Assembly: GCA_963930655.1 (NCBI GenBank)
Contig: CAWVNL010000001.1
Location: forward strand, 12,501 to 76,500
Direction of reading: 5' to 3'
DNA from: Myrica gale
Lineage: Eukaryota; Streptophyta; Magnoliopsida; Fagales; Myricaceae
DNA length: 64,000 bases
The notes under the pieces were generated by a model. That model was not told where the DNA came from. It saw nothing but the letters and a program-made list of their open reading frames with translations, and made no database searches. Shown piece after piece: positions 10,945-22,598 of the stretch. The position numbers were made by a program, and so were the translations under genes. Every line of letters begins with the position of its first letter. The stretch's first letter is position 1.

Positions 10945-12858
10945 CTCAATAACAAAAGGTGGAAGCTGTGGTGGATTGGCCCTTACCCAAGGATGTGTCG
11001 GCCTTGCAAGGATTCCTTGGTTTAACAGGCTATTATCGAAGGTTCGTGCAAGGCTATGGATTGATAGCCAAACCACTTACCTCGATGCTGAAAAAAAAGG
11101 CTTTGAATGGACCCAAGATGGGAGAAGAGCTTTCGAGGACTTGAATAGAGCCATGACCAAGACACCCCTTTTGGCTTTGCCCAACTTCAAGAAACCATTT
11201 GAAGTGTATACGGATGCAAGTGGAGAAGGGATTGAGGCGGTGCTAGCGTAAGAAAGAAGGCTCATTGCTTATATCTCCAAGGCCTTAAGGCTAATGAAGA
11301 AGGCATAGAGCACTTATACTAGAGAAATGTTGGCGGTCGTGCATGCGGTGAAGGTGTGAAGACCTTACCTCTTGGGAAGAAAGTTCACTATCGTGACCGA
11401 TCAACAAGCATTGAGACACTTGCTAGAGCAAAAGATCGTGACGCTAGAGCAACAAAAGTTTCTTCTGAAACTTTTGGGATTCGAGTATGACATTGTAGAT
11501 CAGCCTCAGAAAGGATAATAAAGTGGCTGATTCCTTATCAAGGAATGAGGGAAGTCCGATGATGTGGACTCTTTATGAAGATGAGGTTGGACTTATTTCA
11601 TTGAGTGGAGCAGAATGGAGGATATAAGACAAACTAAGTGAGGTCGTGGAGTTGGATGCAAGGTCTTAAGAGATCATAGAGAAGCTTGAGAGCCCGTGTA
11701 ATGGGGTGACCGGATTCAAATTGCGAGATAAACTTATTTACTACAAGTCCTATGTCTATATACCTGATGTGCCAAACTTGAGGAAGGAGATTCTCACTCA
11801 CTTCCACCATATCAAGGAAGGTGGTCATTCGGGGTGGCTTAGAACCTATATAAAGGTCAAACGTTTCTTCTATTAGGAGGGCTTAAAGAGTAGTGTGAGG
11901 AAGTGGGTGACTGAATGTGACGTGTCAAAAGGCCAAACATGATACGAGGGCCCCACGGGTCTATTGCAGCCCTTGCCCATACCAGAAGCTATATGGGAAG
12001 ATTTGTCCATGGACTTTGTGGAGGGCTTGCCCAAAAGTCAAGGGTATGAAGTGATCTTGATGGTGGTGGATCGCTTAAGTAAGTATGCTCACTTCATACC
12101 CTTTAAGCATCCATTTACAATGAAGAGTGTGGCTAAGGCGTTTGATGATAACGTGGTGAAGCTCCATGGTTTCCCTAGAACCATAGTGACGGATCGGGAT
12201 CGAGTGTTCATGAGCTTCTTTTGGAAGGAAGTGTTTGCACTACAAGGGAGCAAAATGAAGACAAGTTCTTCATACCATTTGCAAATTGATGGCCAATCGA
12301 AGGTGGTCAACCATTCGTTGGAGCAATACTTGCGATGCTATTGCAACGATGAGCAAGCAAGGTGGATGAAATACATGTCATGAGCGGAATATTGGTCCAA
12401 TACAACGTACCATTCTTCCATCATACTTAACCCATTTGAAGTTGTGTATGAGAGGAAGCCTTCTACTTTGGTTACTTATGAGAAGGGCAAATAATGTGGA
12501 GGTGGAGAAAGCTTTGATCACTAGTGATGAGATCCTGGCCAAAGTGCAGAGGGAGCTTAAGAAGGCCCAATCGAGCATGAAGAAACATTATGACAAAGGA
12601 ATGAGACTAGAAGAGTTTTAGCCTGGAGACTTTGTGTACTTGAAGCTTCAACCATATGGCCAAAAGATAATGAAGAGAAAGGCAAGCTACAAGCTTGAGA
12701 AGAGGTACTATGGGCCATTTAAGGTGGCTGCCCGTGTTGGAATAGTTGAATATCCTTTGGAATTGCCACGAACCTTAAAACTTCACTCGGTGTTTCATGT
12801 CTCTTTCCTTAAAAGACGGGTTGGAGACAAGTTTATGCCAGTAGACTTTAAGGGCTAA
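10945..12858 (+). mobile_element. Decayed Ty3-gypsy pol fragment
   Basis: Three frames, broken by several stops, carry gypsy domains in order. End of [22 protein letters not shown] at about 10978-11040. RNase H: LLALPNFKKPFEVYTDASG at about 11170-11230. Integrase core: WEDLSMDFVEGLPKS with VVDRLSKYAHF and FPRTIVTDRD at 11994-12210. Integrase C-terminus: YYGPFKVAARVG through LHSVFHVSFLKR, ending 12858. Gag, protease, the RT active site and clear LTRs are missing. The IN C-terminus after RNase H identifies the Ty3-gypsy order. The fragment starts within the last myosin intron and is non-functional. Confidence 0.9.
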
Positions 12859-13769
12859 TAACCTCTTGAGTTTGGGCGTGCTTGGGCTAATAACCCTTGT
12901 ACGAGTGTTCTTGTGGTTCGAAAGACGAATAATCCTTAGACCACGTCCTTTATAATAACATCGAGGTATTCTTCATTTCTCGTGTGCTAGATCCTATTCA
13001 CTTCACTCGTGTTACTTGAAATGGTTTGGGAGAATCGATTGTGGTGTTGAAGCGGATCGCTTGGAGGAGTTGGTAATTGTTTTGGAATCTTTGACCGGGG
13101 ATCCTAACAATGTCTTTAGCGCCTCATGCGCGCCTCTAACACTGTCAGGCGCTCCCTGGCGCGCCCCTGACACTGTTAAACACCTCCTAACATTGCCAAC
13201 ATACCTTGCTCGGCCTTGACCTTGTTAGCCGAGTCAGTCGCTCAATTCAACTCCGCCATGTGTCACAAAGCTCTGGTGATCGCATAGCATGCTTACTAGG
13301 CCCCTCTCAGGTGCCCCTGGCCAAGTATGCCACGTACAATCAGGCCCTTTGGCCCCTTTTGTTCATGGGGTTGGGCCCAAGGCTGAGCCAACTAGGCCTC
13401 ATACCCATCAACACTTGCCAGCAGCCCTCCTAGCACTCAGGGTCCATCGCAGGCCATGGGGCATGGCCCATGCGTAGCCATGCGTGCTTCACGCCTAAGG
13501 CAATCCAGCAACTCATCCTTGGCAAGTCCAACTTGTTGGGTTTCACCATCACACGCTTGTGATGCTATCTCCTCCAAGCACCCCCACTTGAAAAGCCTTG
13601 ACATGTTGCCCCCATCATGTCAAGGGTCTGGATTCAGTCCAGACCGTACGAGTCCAGACCCACGGTCTGGACTGAATCCGAACCTCATGTAAAGGTGCTA
13701 GGTAGTGTGCATGAGCGCTAGAACCGTGCTGTGCGCAGCGCTGTGACAGCTTGGGTAAATAATATTTTG
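12859..13769. other. GC-rich intergenic stretch, no gene
   Basis: Unique-looking GC-rich sequence with CGC-rich short repeats (about 13120-13180) after the gypsy fragment. It could include decayed gypsy 3' sequence or LTR, but no second copy allows a test. The only clear structure is the hairpin at 13630-13679. Confidence 0.4.
13630..13679. repeat. Perfect 18-bp inverted repeat (hairpin)
   Basis: The arm GGATTCAGTCCAGACCGT (13630-13647) is exactly complementary to 13662-13679, with a 14-nt loop. It is too stable and exact to be chance. No gene or element boundary nearby explains it. Confidence 0.9.
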
Positions 13770-14251
13770 GGCCTCCACAGGGCCGGCTCAAACCAAATGG
13801 GGGCCTAAGGCAAAATAAATTATAAGGTTTTTTTTAATATAAAACTTAATTTAAAATATTTAAAAATTATTAAATTTAATATAAAATATGTAAATGCCCC
13901 ATTAATTGTTTTTTATGAGGCCCTCATACATGACATCAAGGCCCCATGACTAGAACAATTAAGAAATTTACAAGGCATTTTTTCTCTTCGAGCAAAGTTT
14001 AGAAATATCTAAAAATGAATTTGGAGGCCTGAAAGAAATATATTAGTGCACTCATGATAAAAAAAATATATGAAAATATTGCATCTTGCCATTTTTTTCT
14101 TAGCTAAGTTGTTTTTTTATTTTTAGGTCATCTACAACAAAAAAAATTAAAAAATAAAAAATTATTTTTAGTCTTTATGGGGCCTTGCTCAGGATGAGGC
14201 CTTAGACCACCGCTTAAGTTGCCTTACGCTTTAGCCGGCCCTGGGCCTCCA
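13770..14251. mobile_element. Non-autonomous hAT element (MITE), 466 bp
   Basis: Element 13778-14243 begins CAGGGCCGGCT and ends AGCCGGCCCTG, perfect 11-bp terminal inverted repeats. It is flanked by the exact 8-bp target duplication GGCCTCCA (13770-13777 and 14244-14251). Eight-base duplications and CAGGG termini mark the hAT superfamily. The interior is AT-rich and non-coding. Confidence 0.95.
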
Positions 14252-14628
14252 GAGCTAAGATGGGCACATTTACGTGGAAGTCTTAAAAGTCTACTCTTTT
14301 CCCCAGCCGACAACAGGGGCTTCTCTATGTCCATCCACACGCTGTATATACAGAATACATATGGATACAGAGTATAATTAGAAAAAAAAAAAAATTGTTC
14401 GACTGCTCGTTTGGCCCTTCAGTTGTTCGAAAGTCCACAGAGAACCCGTAGGCCGAAGAAATGAGAGGTCAGTTTCACAATTCTCCTCCGTCTGTGCTTC
14501 TAAAGTTTCAAGATTCTCCACAACGCTAACACCCGCCTCCCAAAAAAAAAAACAATGAAGATTTTCCTTCAAGTATTTATATTTTTAACTCTTTTGATTG
14601 GTTAGTCTTCGTAGTTTCAGGAGCAACG

Positions 14629-17600
14629 ATGAGACGTTATGCACAAAAATTTACTGATTGCTCTATGGGATTCAGAAAAGTCAATTTCTTCCCGGTACTG
14701 CTCCTTAGAATTTAGATAGTGATTCTATTCAGTTTCCGACATTCGTTTGTTTATGTGCAAGACCAATATTTTCGAATGATATTCGATTCTTTTCTCTCTC
14801 TGTGTTTTCCCCTATTCGCTGTTCTGGCTGTAACTCTATTTTGGTAGAACTATCTTCTTCGGGTTGTTGCATTGTACATGTTAACAGAAAAACAAAAAAC
14901 AAAACAAAACAAAAGCAAAGTAGAATACAAACTCCCAACAGATGGACGGTGATGCTACTCTCTGTGCGAGTCTGTTTCTAATTCCGACTTTGATGACCAG
15001 GCAAAGCATATTGTCAAACAGTCTTATTAGTAGGGACATTAAAACTGGATTTCTTAATGGTCATGTCTCACCGCTCACCTTCTCTTTGTATTCCAGTATA
15101 CCCAGTCGAACAATTGCAAACCTTAGAGTTCTAACGAGGTAGTCAAACTTCTTTGTCCCTAATTGAGGGTTGGTTTTGTTCCCAAAAGCTACAGTTCTTT
15201 GAATTTAAGTTGAGTATTACTGCTAGCTTTTCTCACTCATTTTTTTAAGCTTGGGAGTGAGTGCCACTAATTGCTAACAATGTTGGCAATTTATAATCAG
15301 GTCAATTGTGAAGTTGGAGCATATTCTGCGCCCAGATACAATCAAGGTTTATACGATGATTATCTGAATGGATCCAAGCCAAAGATGTATGCTACATCTT
15401 GTGCAACATTGTCAGATGATACCTTGAAAGATAATCCTGTTTCTGATATGTTAATAGACTCATTTGGGAGGCTGCACACTTACCTGAGGATCTCCTTGAC
15501 AGAGCGTTGCAATCTGCGCTGTCAGTACTGTATGCCAGCAGATGGGGTAGAGCTTACTCCTAGCACTGGACTGCTCTCACAGAAGGAGATTGTTCGACTG
15601 GCAAGTCTGTTTGTGACTGCTGGAGTGGAGAAAATTCGTTTGACTGGGGGAGAACCAACCATTAGAAAGGATATTGAAGATATATGTCTACAGTTATCTA
15701 ACTTGAAGGGACTAAAAACGCTGGCCATGACTACCAATGGAATTACTCTCTCAAAAAAACTTCCAAAACTGAAAGAAAGTGGGCTTACTTCCGTGAATAT
15801 TAGTTTAGACACATTGGTTCCAGCAAAGTTTGAATTCATGACCCGGCGCAAAGGGCATGAAAGGGTCGTGGAATCTATTAATACAGCTATAGACCTTGGA
15901 TACAATCCCGTGAAGGTATGTTTCATCCTGGCAACTTCTTGCTTATACGTTTACTTCTGAAATCCTTTCATTTTGTACACTTTTTGTATTAAAGTTTTTC
16001 ACATCGTCCTTACTAAACCAAAGACTTTTTTTTATCAACTAAAAGTAATAGATGTCACCATTTCCGTTTATCATGTGTTGGCACTTCAACAAAAGACTAA
16101 AAACGACTCATCTGAGCGAAATATAAGAATAAATTGAACGAGACAACAGTAATACTTGAGGTGTCTTTCAAGGACCAAACATATATTATACTCTTGCGTT
16201 CATAGCTTTTAGTTATTGTTCAAGGTTTCTTCTGAAGAAGTGTTGTTTTCCAGGTGAATTGTGTTGTAATGCGTGGGTTCAATGATGACGAGATTTGTGA
16301 TTTCATTAAGTTAACACGTGAAAAGCCAATTAATATCAGATTCATTGAGTTCATGCCTTTTGATGGGAATGTCTGGAATGTCAAGAAACTTGTGCCCTAC
16401 TCTGAAATGTTGGATAGAGTGGTAAGGTAGAACTCTGACAGGTGACTCACTTAAAAGAATTATGAATGCTCATGCATGCATATCTTAAGTCCCTCTTTAT
16501 TACTGAACAGGTAAAGGAGTTCACAGGCTTAAAGAGACTTCAGGATCACCCAACAGATACAGCCAAGAATTTCAGGATAGATGGGTATTGTGGTACGGTT
16601 TCTTTTATAACATCAATGACTGAGCATTTTTGTGCTGGATGCAGTAGATTACGACTTTTAGCGGATGGGAACTTCAAAGTTTGCTTATTTGGTCCTTCAG
16701 AGGTAAATTTTCTTTTTGGATTGTTATAGTTTCAACATATACTGGCACATGACATGGATTTCATTTGAGGGGCTTTCTAATTTGCTACATTGTTGTTGCC
16801 AATGCCATATGGACCAATTGCATATTCTCTTCCCATACAGAATAGATAAATAGATAAATAATCCGGTGGATCGAGGTTAAGAATTGGATTCGATAACATG
16901 CAATAAAACGAGGAAATAACATTCTAGATGATTTACATTTAAAAAAGCAATAAAACGAGGAAAAAAACTGTCTATGGCTGTGCATGAAAGGTCACAGAAC
17001 TTGCAAATGTAATTGAACCAAAAGAAAAGGACCCCCGGGGGGGGGGGGGGGAGATACAGTTGTTAGTAGGTCTACACTACTTTGTGGTGGAGGCTCCAAT
17101 TCCTAATTTTATTGGGAAGTCAAGAACTTACCACTTCACTATGAGGAAGGTTTCATGTGTTATTAGTGATTTTAAGACGTCTTTCTGAAGGGAAGTGAGA
17201 AAATTTTGTATCTAATCAACTATCTTGGGGAATTATTCCTCCTATCTATACCAACTTGAAGCAATACGAGGACTAAAGACACATGTTTTATTGGGTTAAT
17301 AGGTGCTAGTGAAATTAACCGAACTGTTCTTTTCCTCACAATGGAAGTTTTAGCTAGATCTTTTGTATTTTGTTATAAAAAAAGATATTGGGAATGGGTT
17401 TCCTCATTACATTTTTAGAATTTTTTAATTGCAGGTTAGCTTAAGAGACCCTCTTCGCCACGGTGCTGACGATGATGAGCTTAAAGAAATAATTGGGGCA
17501 GCGGTATGCATTTTTTGTTTTGTCCTCAACTTCAGATCTAACCATTAATGTTAAATCCATTGATGTTTGCATATCAGTGATAGTACATCTATAACCATAG

Positions 17601-18159
17601 GTTACTCATTTAGTTGTTGGGAGATCTTTTTTTGCTTTTGATTACAGTATATCTATGTCTTGATGTAGAGCTACTTGAAAATTCTGGATGCCTGAGAACA
17701 CTGACAATGTACACTTGCAGTTTTCTTGAAATAACGAGTTTTCATTCTATAAAAGTATGTAAAGTTTATGAGGTTCTTCAATCTGCAAAAGATGCTCAAA
17801 CTTATACAAAAGTATACTTAAGAATAGAACAGGATCTGTTTGGCATCATATCTTGGTCTGGGCCAGAGAAGGAATGACACCAGGGTGCCTTCAACTTCTA
17901 ACTGGCCTTGAATTAGATTGGAATCATCTTGCTGTCCAAGAACTATTGCAAACACCAAGGATTCAGTGGTTTAGCTGGATAGGCCAGAGTTGATTGTTCA
18001 CAGCTTGGCTATGGCTATCAAGCTTCCGTAATGTAATCTTTTGTAGACTTCTAAACTATTCCTCTTTTGCTTCAGGTGAAGAGGAAGAAAGCTTCACATG
18101 CTGGAATGTTTGACATTGCAAGGACAGCAAACAGGCCTATGATCCATATCGGTGGCTAA
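14629..18159 (+). CDS. CNX2: GTP 3',8-cyclase, Mo-cofactor biosynthesis CNX2
   Basis: Radical-SAM enzyme that converts GTP to 3',8-cyclo-GTP, the first step of molybdenum-cofactor synthesis, in mitochondria. Confident exons: 15301-15915, 16254-16421, 16511-16702, 17435-17503, 18076-18159, all in phase 0 with GT-AG borders. The N-terminal SAM cluster is CNLRCQYC (CxxxCxxC). The C-terminal Fe-S/GTP region is [19 protein letters not shown]. The protein ends IHIGG, the essential terminal GG. A first exon at 14629-14694 ([17 protein letters not shown]) resembles the start of other CNX2 transit peptides and joins in phase 0, giving about 397 aa (family about 390). An open frame at 14942-15138 could be an alternative 5' exon but would break phase. 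The core looks fully functional. Confidence 0.93.
17036..17052. repeat. Poly-G tract in CNX2 intron
   Basis: A run of C then about 16 G (CCCCCGGGG...) within the long fourth intron. Its length is likely unstable and prone to sequencing error. Confidence 0.7.
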
Positions 18160-18710
18160 ATTTTGGTATCCCCTTTTGAAAAAGTGTCTTTAGTTATTAT
18201 ATTTTCTACTTCTAATTGTAATAGATGTTTCCTGCCGTATGATTGGTATTTCCGCGCTGGTTTTATTGATTGAAACATATGTTGCCGCATCTTGAATACG
18301 GAGCTGTTTATTCTTACATTCGGTCAATATCAGAACAAGGAGGGCGAAAATATATTGGCTCGTTTTTGTTACCTCTCAGTACATGTAACCAAGAAATTCA
18401 AAATCATAACTCAAGAGACAATATTGAGCCTTATGATTAAGATTTTCTACCCAAAGTGAATTTAAAACGGTTGGGACTTTTGTGTCAGAAGATTTCCTGC
18501 TCGCAAATATGAGAGTAGAGTTCAGCTTAGGAGGTGAAATGACAAATTGGGTTTACAGACAACGCAGGCAAAACCTGAATGCTCCCTCGCTGTCCATGAG
18601 CTTGCGAGTTCTGTGTTAAACATGAACGTACATGGTCATCGTGCTGTCCATGAAGTGATTTGATCCTCAACGAGGCAGTTCTTAGTCGAAGCCCGATTCG
18701 TGTAGCAACC

Positions 18711-19000
18711 GCTGCTTTTTTTTTTTATTATTTATCAAACAGAACAAACTAACATTAAAAATAAACAACAGAGTCTATACAATTAAGGAGGGTCAAAACC
18801 CTCATCAAACCAAGGAAACTTACCATGATGCCCACGGAACTCGGGTAAGCATCCCTCCCTCAGGGGGGAAGCAGCCAATTGGGCAAGGGTGTGAGCAGCT
18901 ACATTTACACATCTGGGAGAAAAAGAAAAACAGAAATAAGGGACACAGCTAGTCTGGACTGAATCAACGAAACAAGGGGCTCAATCTTTGTTATTCCACC
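18711..19000 (-). mobile_element. LINE 3' fragment (RNase H domain)
   Basis: On the minus strand the translation contains RCVNVAAHTLAQLAASPLRE followed by a short GKFPWFDEGF tail. This is the typical C-terminus of the RNase H-like domain of plant L1 LINEs (NxxAHxLA). An A-rich tail corresponds to the T run at 18717-18726. One frameshift is visible upstream (around 18925). It is a 5'-truncated dead copy. Confidence 0.7.
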
Positions 19001-19942
19001 CATGGCAGTCACCAACCTCGTAAAACAGTACTGCATGCCAACTGATCCCCACATGAAAAGGCAAAAAGAAGAAGACCATGGAGCTGTAATCTTTAATGAA
19101 ATCCATGGTCTACGACCAATTGAGACCCTTTTTATTCAGTTAGAAACGATGAATGGAAATCTATTTAATTATTTCCTTATAATGTACCCAAGCCTAACTA
19201 GTTGAGCCGAGAATTTTATGGCCATCAGTCACTATTTGTTAAAGTCTCTATATTTTTGCTCGCTGACAACAATTATGTGTGGGCAGGCACTAATCATTTG
19301 CAACGATTCATCAATCACGTTAAAGAACCCCACAAAACGAAACAGAACGAAAAAATATTCGCATTTACACCAAAGGTTTGACTACTCTTTCGGAGTCAGG
19401 CCTGGTCAAAGATCTAAGCCTCACTAAGAACTTCGCCTTCTTCTCCTAAGCGGACCCCTCCTTTTTCTTCTTATTGCTGCCCTCAAACTTCCTGGGAGAC
19501 GACGAGTCTCAGTTCTCCACCATTAACACACTCTCTGGCGACCTCTCCACCACGTCATCACACTCTTCGTTGTCCCCAACTCCTCCTCCTCCTCCCCCCA
19601 TTATCATCTTGGCTCGCACCGTGGACACCACATCCTTCAGGGCCAAGTCAGAGTTCCATCTGTTCCTCAGCAGAATCTCCCCCACCTGAGCAAGCGTCAG
19701 GGCTCCACCGGACCCCACGCAGCTCTCCACCACATCGAACATCAGGTGGGACTGGAGGCCGAGGTAGTTGTTGACAAATTCGGATTCCATCCCGACACCC
19801 TGTTTCCGGATACGTCCAGACGGAAGGCTGGATGGATTTAAAGAAATCCAACGCGAAGGAGGGAGCCACGTCAATTAATGAAATCCGGAACGCTTCGCTC
19901 GGCTCGGCTCCTCAATCTCCTGCTTCACGCTTACGCTTTGTA

Positions 19943-19992
19943 GTACCGGTCAGACCTCTAAAATTAAGAGAGCATAGAGGTCCGACCGGTAC
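19943..19992. repeat. 17-bp hairpin inside the AAA-ATPase remnant
   Basis: GTACCGGTCAGACCTCT (19943-19959) pairs with AGAGGTCCGACCGGTAC (19976-19992) with one mismatch and a 16-nt loop. It lies in the stretch that replaces the AAA core and may be part of an unrecognised insertion. Confidence 0.8.
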
Positions 19993-20307
19993 GATAAAAA
20001 AAGGCAGTGCCTTTTAATTAGCCGAAACTCCTCCCCCTATCGTCCTCCTCTCTCCCTCATCCTCCGTTTTTTTAAATCACCACGAATCCCTCTCCCCAAA
20101 TCTCCACGAAAATCTCTCTCCCAAAATCACCGAAACTTCGTCCAAATCTCTGGAATCTCCAGACCCTCGCCTACTTTTAGGTCGCACCTCTTCCTAGGGG
20201 GTCCAGCGCCATGGTTTTGAACGTGGAAGGGTGACGAAATGGGACGGACATCCAGTCGGATTCATAGAAGCCATGGCCGTTGTTCGTGAACATCATCCTC
20301 TAGCGAG

Positions 20308-20897
20308 AGACATGTAAGAAATAAAAATTTTAAACTTAAAAAAATTAAACTTAGATAAGTGAGACAAGATATTTAAGTGGTTCGGTCATTGACCTACATC
20401 CATTGTGGGAAAGCTCAATTGGGCGGTTTTGTTTTCTCACTTGTATTCAAAAGGTTACATTGAGACTTTATTTATAAGACATTGGTTTCAATCGCCCACA
20501 TTATGTTAGCAATGTAGGACTTTACATTTTCAACACTCCTCCTCAAATTCAAGGTGGACCCACCTTGAGTTTGGACTTACAAAAATAAGGAAAATAAAAT
20601 CGCCGAAAAGTCGCCAGAGGTTCGCCGAACTAAAGTCGAATGGTCCCCGGGCTCTGCCGGACGGATCGTATGGCTCTGATACGATGTAAGAAATAAAAAT
20701 TTAAAACTTAGATAAGTGGGACAAGATATGTAAGTGGTTCGGTCATTGACCTACATCCATTGTGAGAAAACCCAATTGGGGGGTTTGGTTTTCTCACGTA
20801 TATTCAAAAGGTTACATTGAGGCTTTATTTATAAGTCGTTGGTTTCAATCGCCCACATTGTTTTAGCAACGTGGAACTTTAAATTTTCAACAAGACG
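20308..20897 (-). mobile_element. TRIM retrotransposon, 580 bp
   Basis: Two direct repeats, 20313-20535 (223 bp) and 20685-20892 (208 bp), read on the minus strand as LTRs beginning TGTTGAAAAT and ending TTTCTTACA. Between them are a primer site (TCGTATCAGAGCC on the minus strand, next to the 5' LTR, two mismatches to the tRNA-iMet site) and a purine tract (TTTGAGGAGGAG) next to the 3' LTR. There is no coding capacity. Flanks AGACA/AGACG are a near-perfect 5-bp target duplication. This is a terminal-repeat retrotransposon in miniature. It is inserted in the AAA-ATPase pseudogene. Confidence 0.92.
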
Positions 20898-21351
20898 CGC
20901 TCGAATTCCTCGGTAAGTGAGCTGACGTGATTGAGGTAAGGTGAGAGGAAGGTCGCGCGGTGACGCTTTGGGAGCTTGAGAGTGAAGCTGTGTTTCTCTT
21001 CCAAAGAGTCTTGAACGGTCTCGATGTGGTGGGTCCAGGACATGTTTTGGCCAAGGAAGCTGTTGTGGACGGTGTGGTTGGGTACGACGGTGAAGGAAAT
21101 GAGATTGGATGCTTTCGAGTGTGAGAGGTCGTTGACAGAGTTGAGGTAGAGGTTGACGTGGCGGTAGAGGTCGTTGACGTCTATGCCGCAGTAGTCGTTG
21201 AACTCGGGGATCTCAAAGTAGGAATAGGGGGTGAACATGTCCTGGAGGGACTCGTAGAAGGAGTGGAGGAGGGAGAGCAGTTGGGACGACAAGACGTTTT
21301 GGAGGACGGTAGGAGGCCCAAGAACGACCACATCTGCGCCAATATCTCCAT

Positions 21352-22268
21352 CTTAACTTCTTCCCGATGATTTTTGTCTTGTCTTATATGGTAGTTTGGC
21401 TCAAGTACTGGTGGTTTTGTTTGATCTGCCTTCAGTTGTGTTCGAGGATGTCACCAACGTTAAAAATGACAAAGTTCAAAAAGTTGTGTTGGTGGTGGAG
21501 TGAGGGGTGTTTTCGGTTTTTATCTTGCTCTTATCCTAGAGTGCACACTGTCCCGCCATGCAAAACTAGGTGTTGTTCGTTTATGTTGTATTTTGAAGAT
21601 TTTTTGTGTTTTGAGAATTTTTATGTGAGGTTAACTTTATTGGTATCCGTGTTGTAGTTATTTATATGTAGTGTTAAAAATGATGTTTGGTTGTAGAATA
21701 TTGTGTATTTTGAAAATTCAAAAAAATCTTGAGGATTTTGTTTGGCCGAACAGCCCCTAGAAAAAAGGAGCTAGGAAAGAAATTGTCTGCTGGCTGAAAA
21801 AGCGGCAGCGGCAAAGATGGATAAAGCTAAAGAAGCCGACTGACGCCGCTTTTTTATTTTTTTTGCTTTTCTTTCCCGAAGATGGTTCGTGTTTCAAGAC
21901 CACTTGGACTTTCCACGAGAACCATAGAGATGAATATATACTGCAGCCAGGTGCTAGACCCAATTAAGCGAGCATGCAAGCACACGATGCACAAATCACT
22001 TTTGCTTTACTTTGATATATTGCTTTTGTTTGTCTTTACAACTCACCTTTATCTTTTCTCTCTCCCTGTAATTAATTTGGGTCTTTTCCCATGGCGTCAC
22101 AGAATGTTCGTAGGAATAATTATTATACGGATCTTCATCTAACGATCATGGTCATGATTGGATGGATATGTTTGTTATAGTCAGGATTAATTATACCGCA
22201 CGACGACTGTAAAATCCGGCGTTCCATATTATATATATAAGATGATAATTAAACAAATTTCTAACGTG
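21352..22268. other. Intergenic, no gene recognised
   Basis: AT-rich sequence upstream of the AAA-ATPase remnant. Open frames here are short and resemble nothing I know. Confidence 0.5.
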
Positions 22269-22545
22269 TTCTCGTGTAGGGGTGTAATTCCGGTCCGGCG
22301 TCCGACGGAGCTTCGGCTCCATTTCCGGCACCAGTTCCGGGAAGAGGAGATTCGGCGGTTACAGGAACCGGAGCCGGAGGTGTATTTTGGAGTCTGGCTG
22401 AACCGGAACCGGAGTTTTCCGCCGGTCCAGGCAGAAATCCAGTTCCGGGTTTTTTTTTTAATTTTTCCCCCCAATTTAAAACGACGTCGTCTTATCTTAA
22501 GTAGGACGACGTCGTTTAACTTGCCTTTGGTTAAAAAAAAAAACA

Positions 22546-22598
22546 TATGCGGTATGCGTGGATCAAAACGCCGCGTTTTGATCCACGCATACCGCATA
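22546..22598. repeat. Perfect 25-bp palindrome, 3-nt loop
   Basis: Bases 22546-22570 (starting TATGCGGTATGCGTGGATCA) are exactly complementary to 22574-22598 with only CCG between. It lies about 270 bp inside the left end of the hAT element, just after a second small palindrome (AACGACGTCGT at about 22479 and its partner at 22504). Confidence 0.95.

Larger units (their letters stand above)
19509..21351 (-). pseudogene. AAA-ATPase (AATP1/ASD-like) pseudogene
   Basis: Plant membrane-anchored AAA-ATPase (BCS1-like group) remnant. The N-terminal part starts at ATG 21351 (MEILAQMWSFLGLL). A 1-bp deletion near 21308 shifts it to TVLQNVLSSQLLSLLHSFYE, then YSYFEIPEFNDYCGIDVNDLY and KHSFTLKLPKRHR, ending ERV at about 20893. 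A TRIM element fills 20892-20313. Coding resumes with FTNNGHGFYESDWMSVPFRH and STFKTMALDP, preceded by an in-frame TAG, and ends near 20200. The AAA core (Walker A/B) is missing. The C-terminus is present at about 19800-19509 (NNYLGLQSHLMFDVVESCV, GALTLAQVGEILLRNR). The region 19875-20195 is foreign or scrambled. Four lesions make it dead. Confidence 0.88.
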
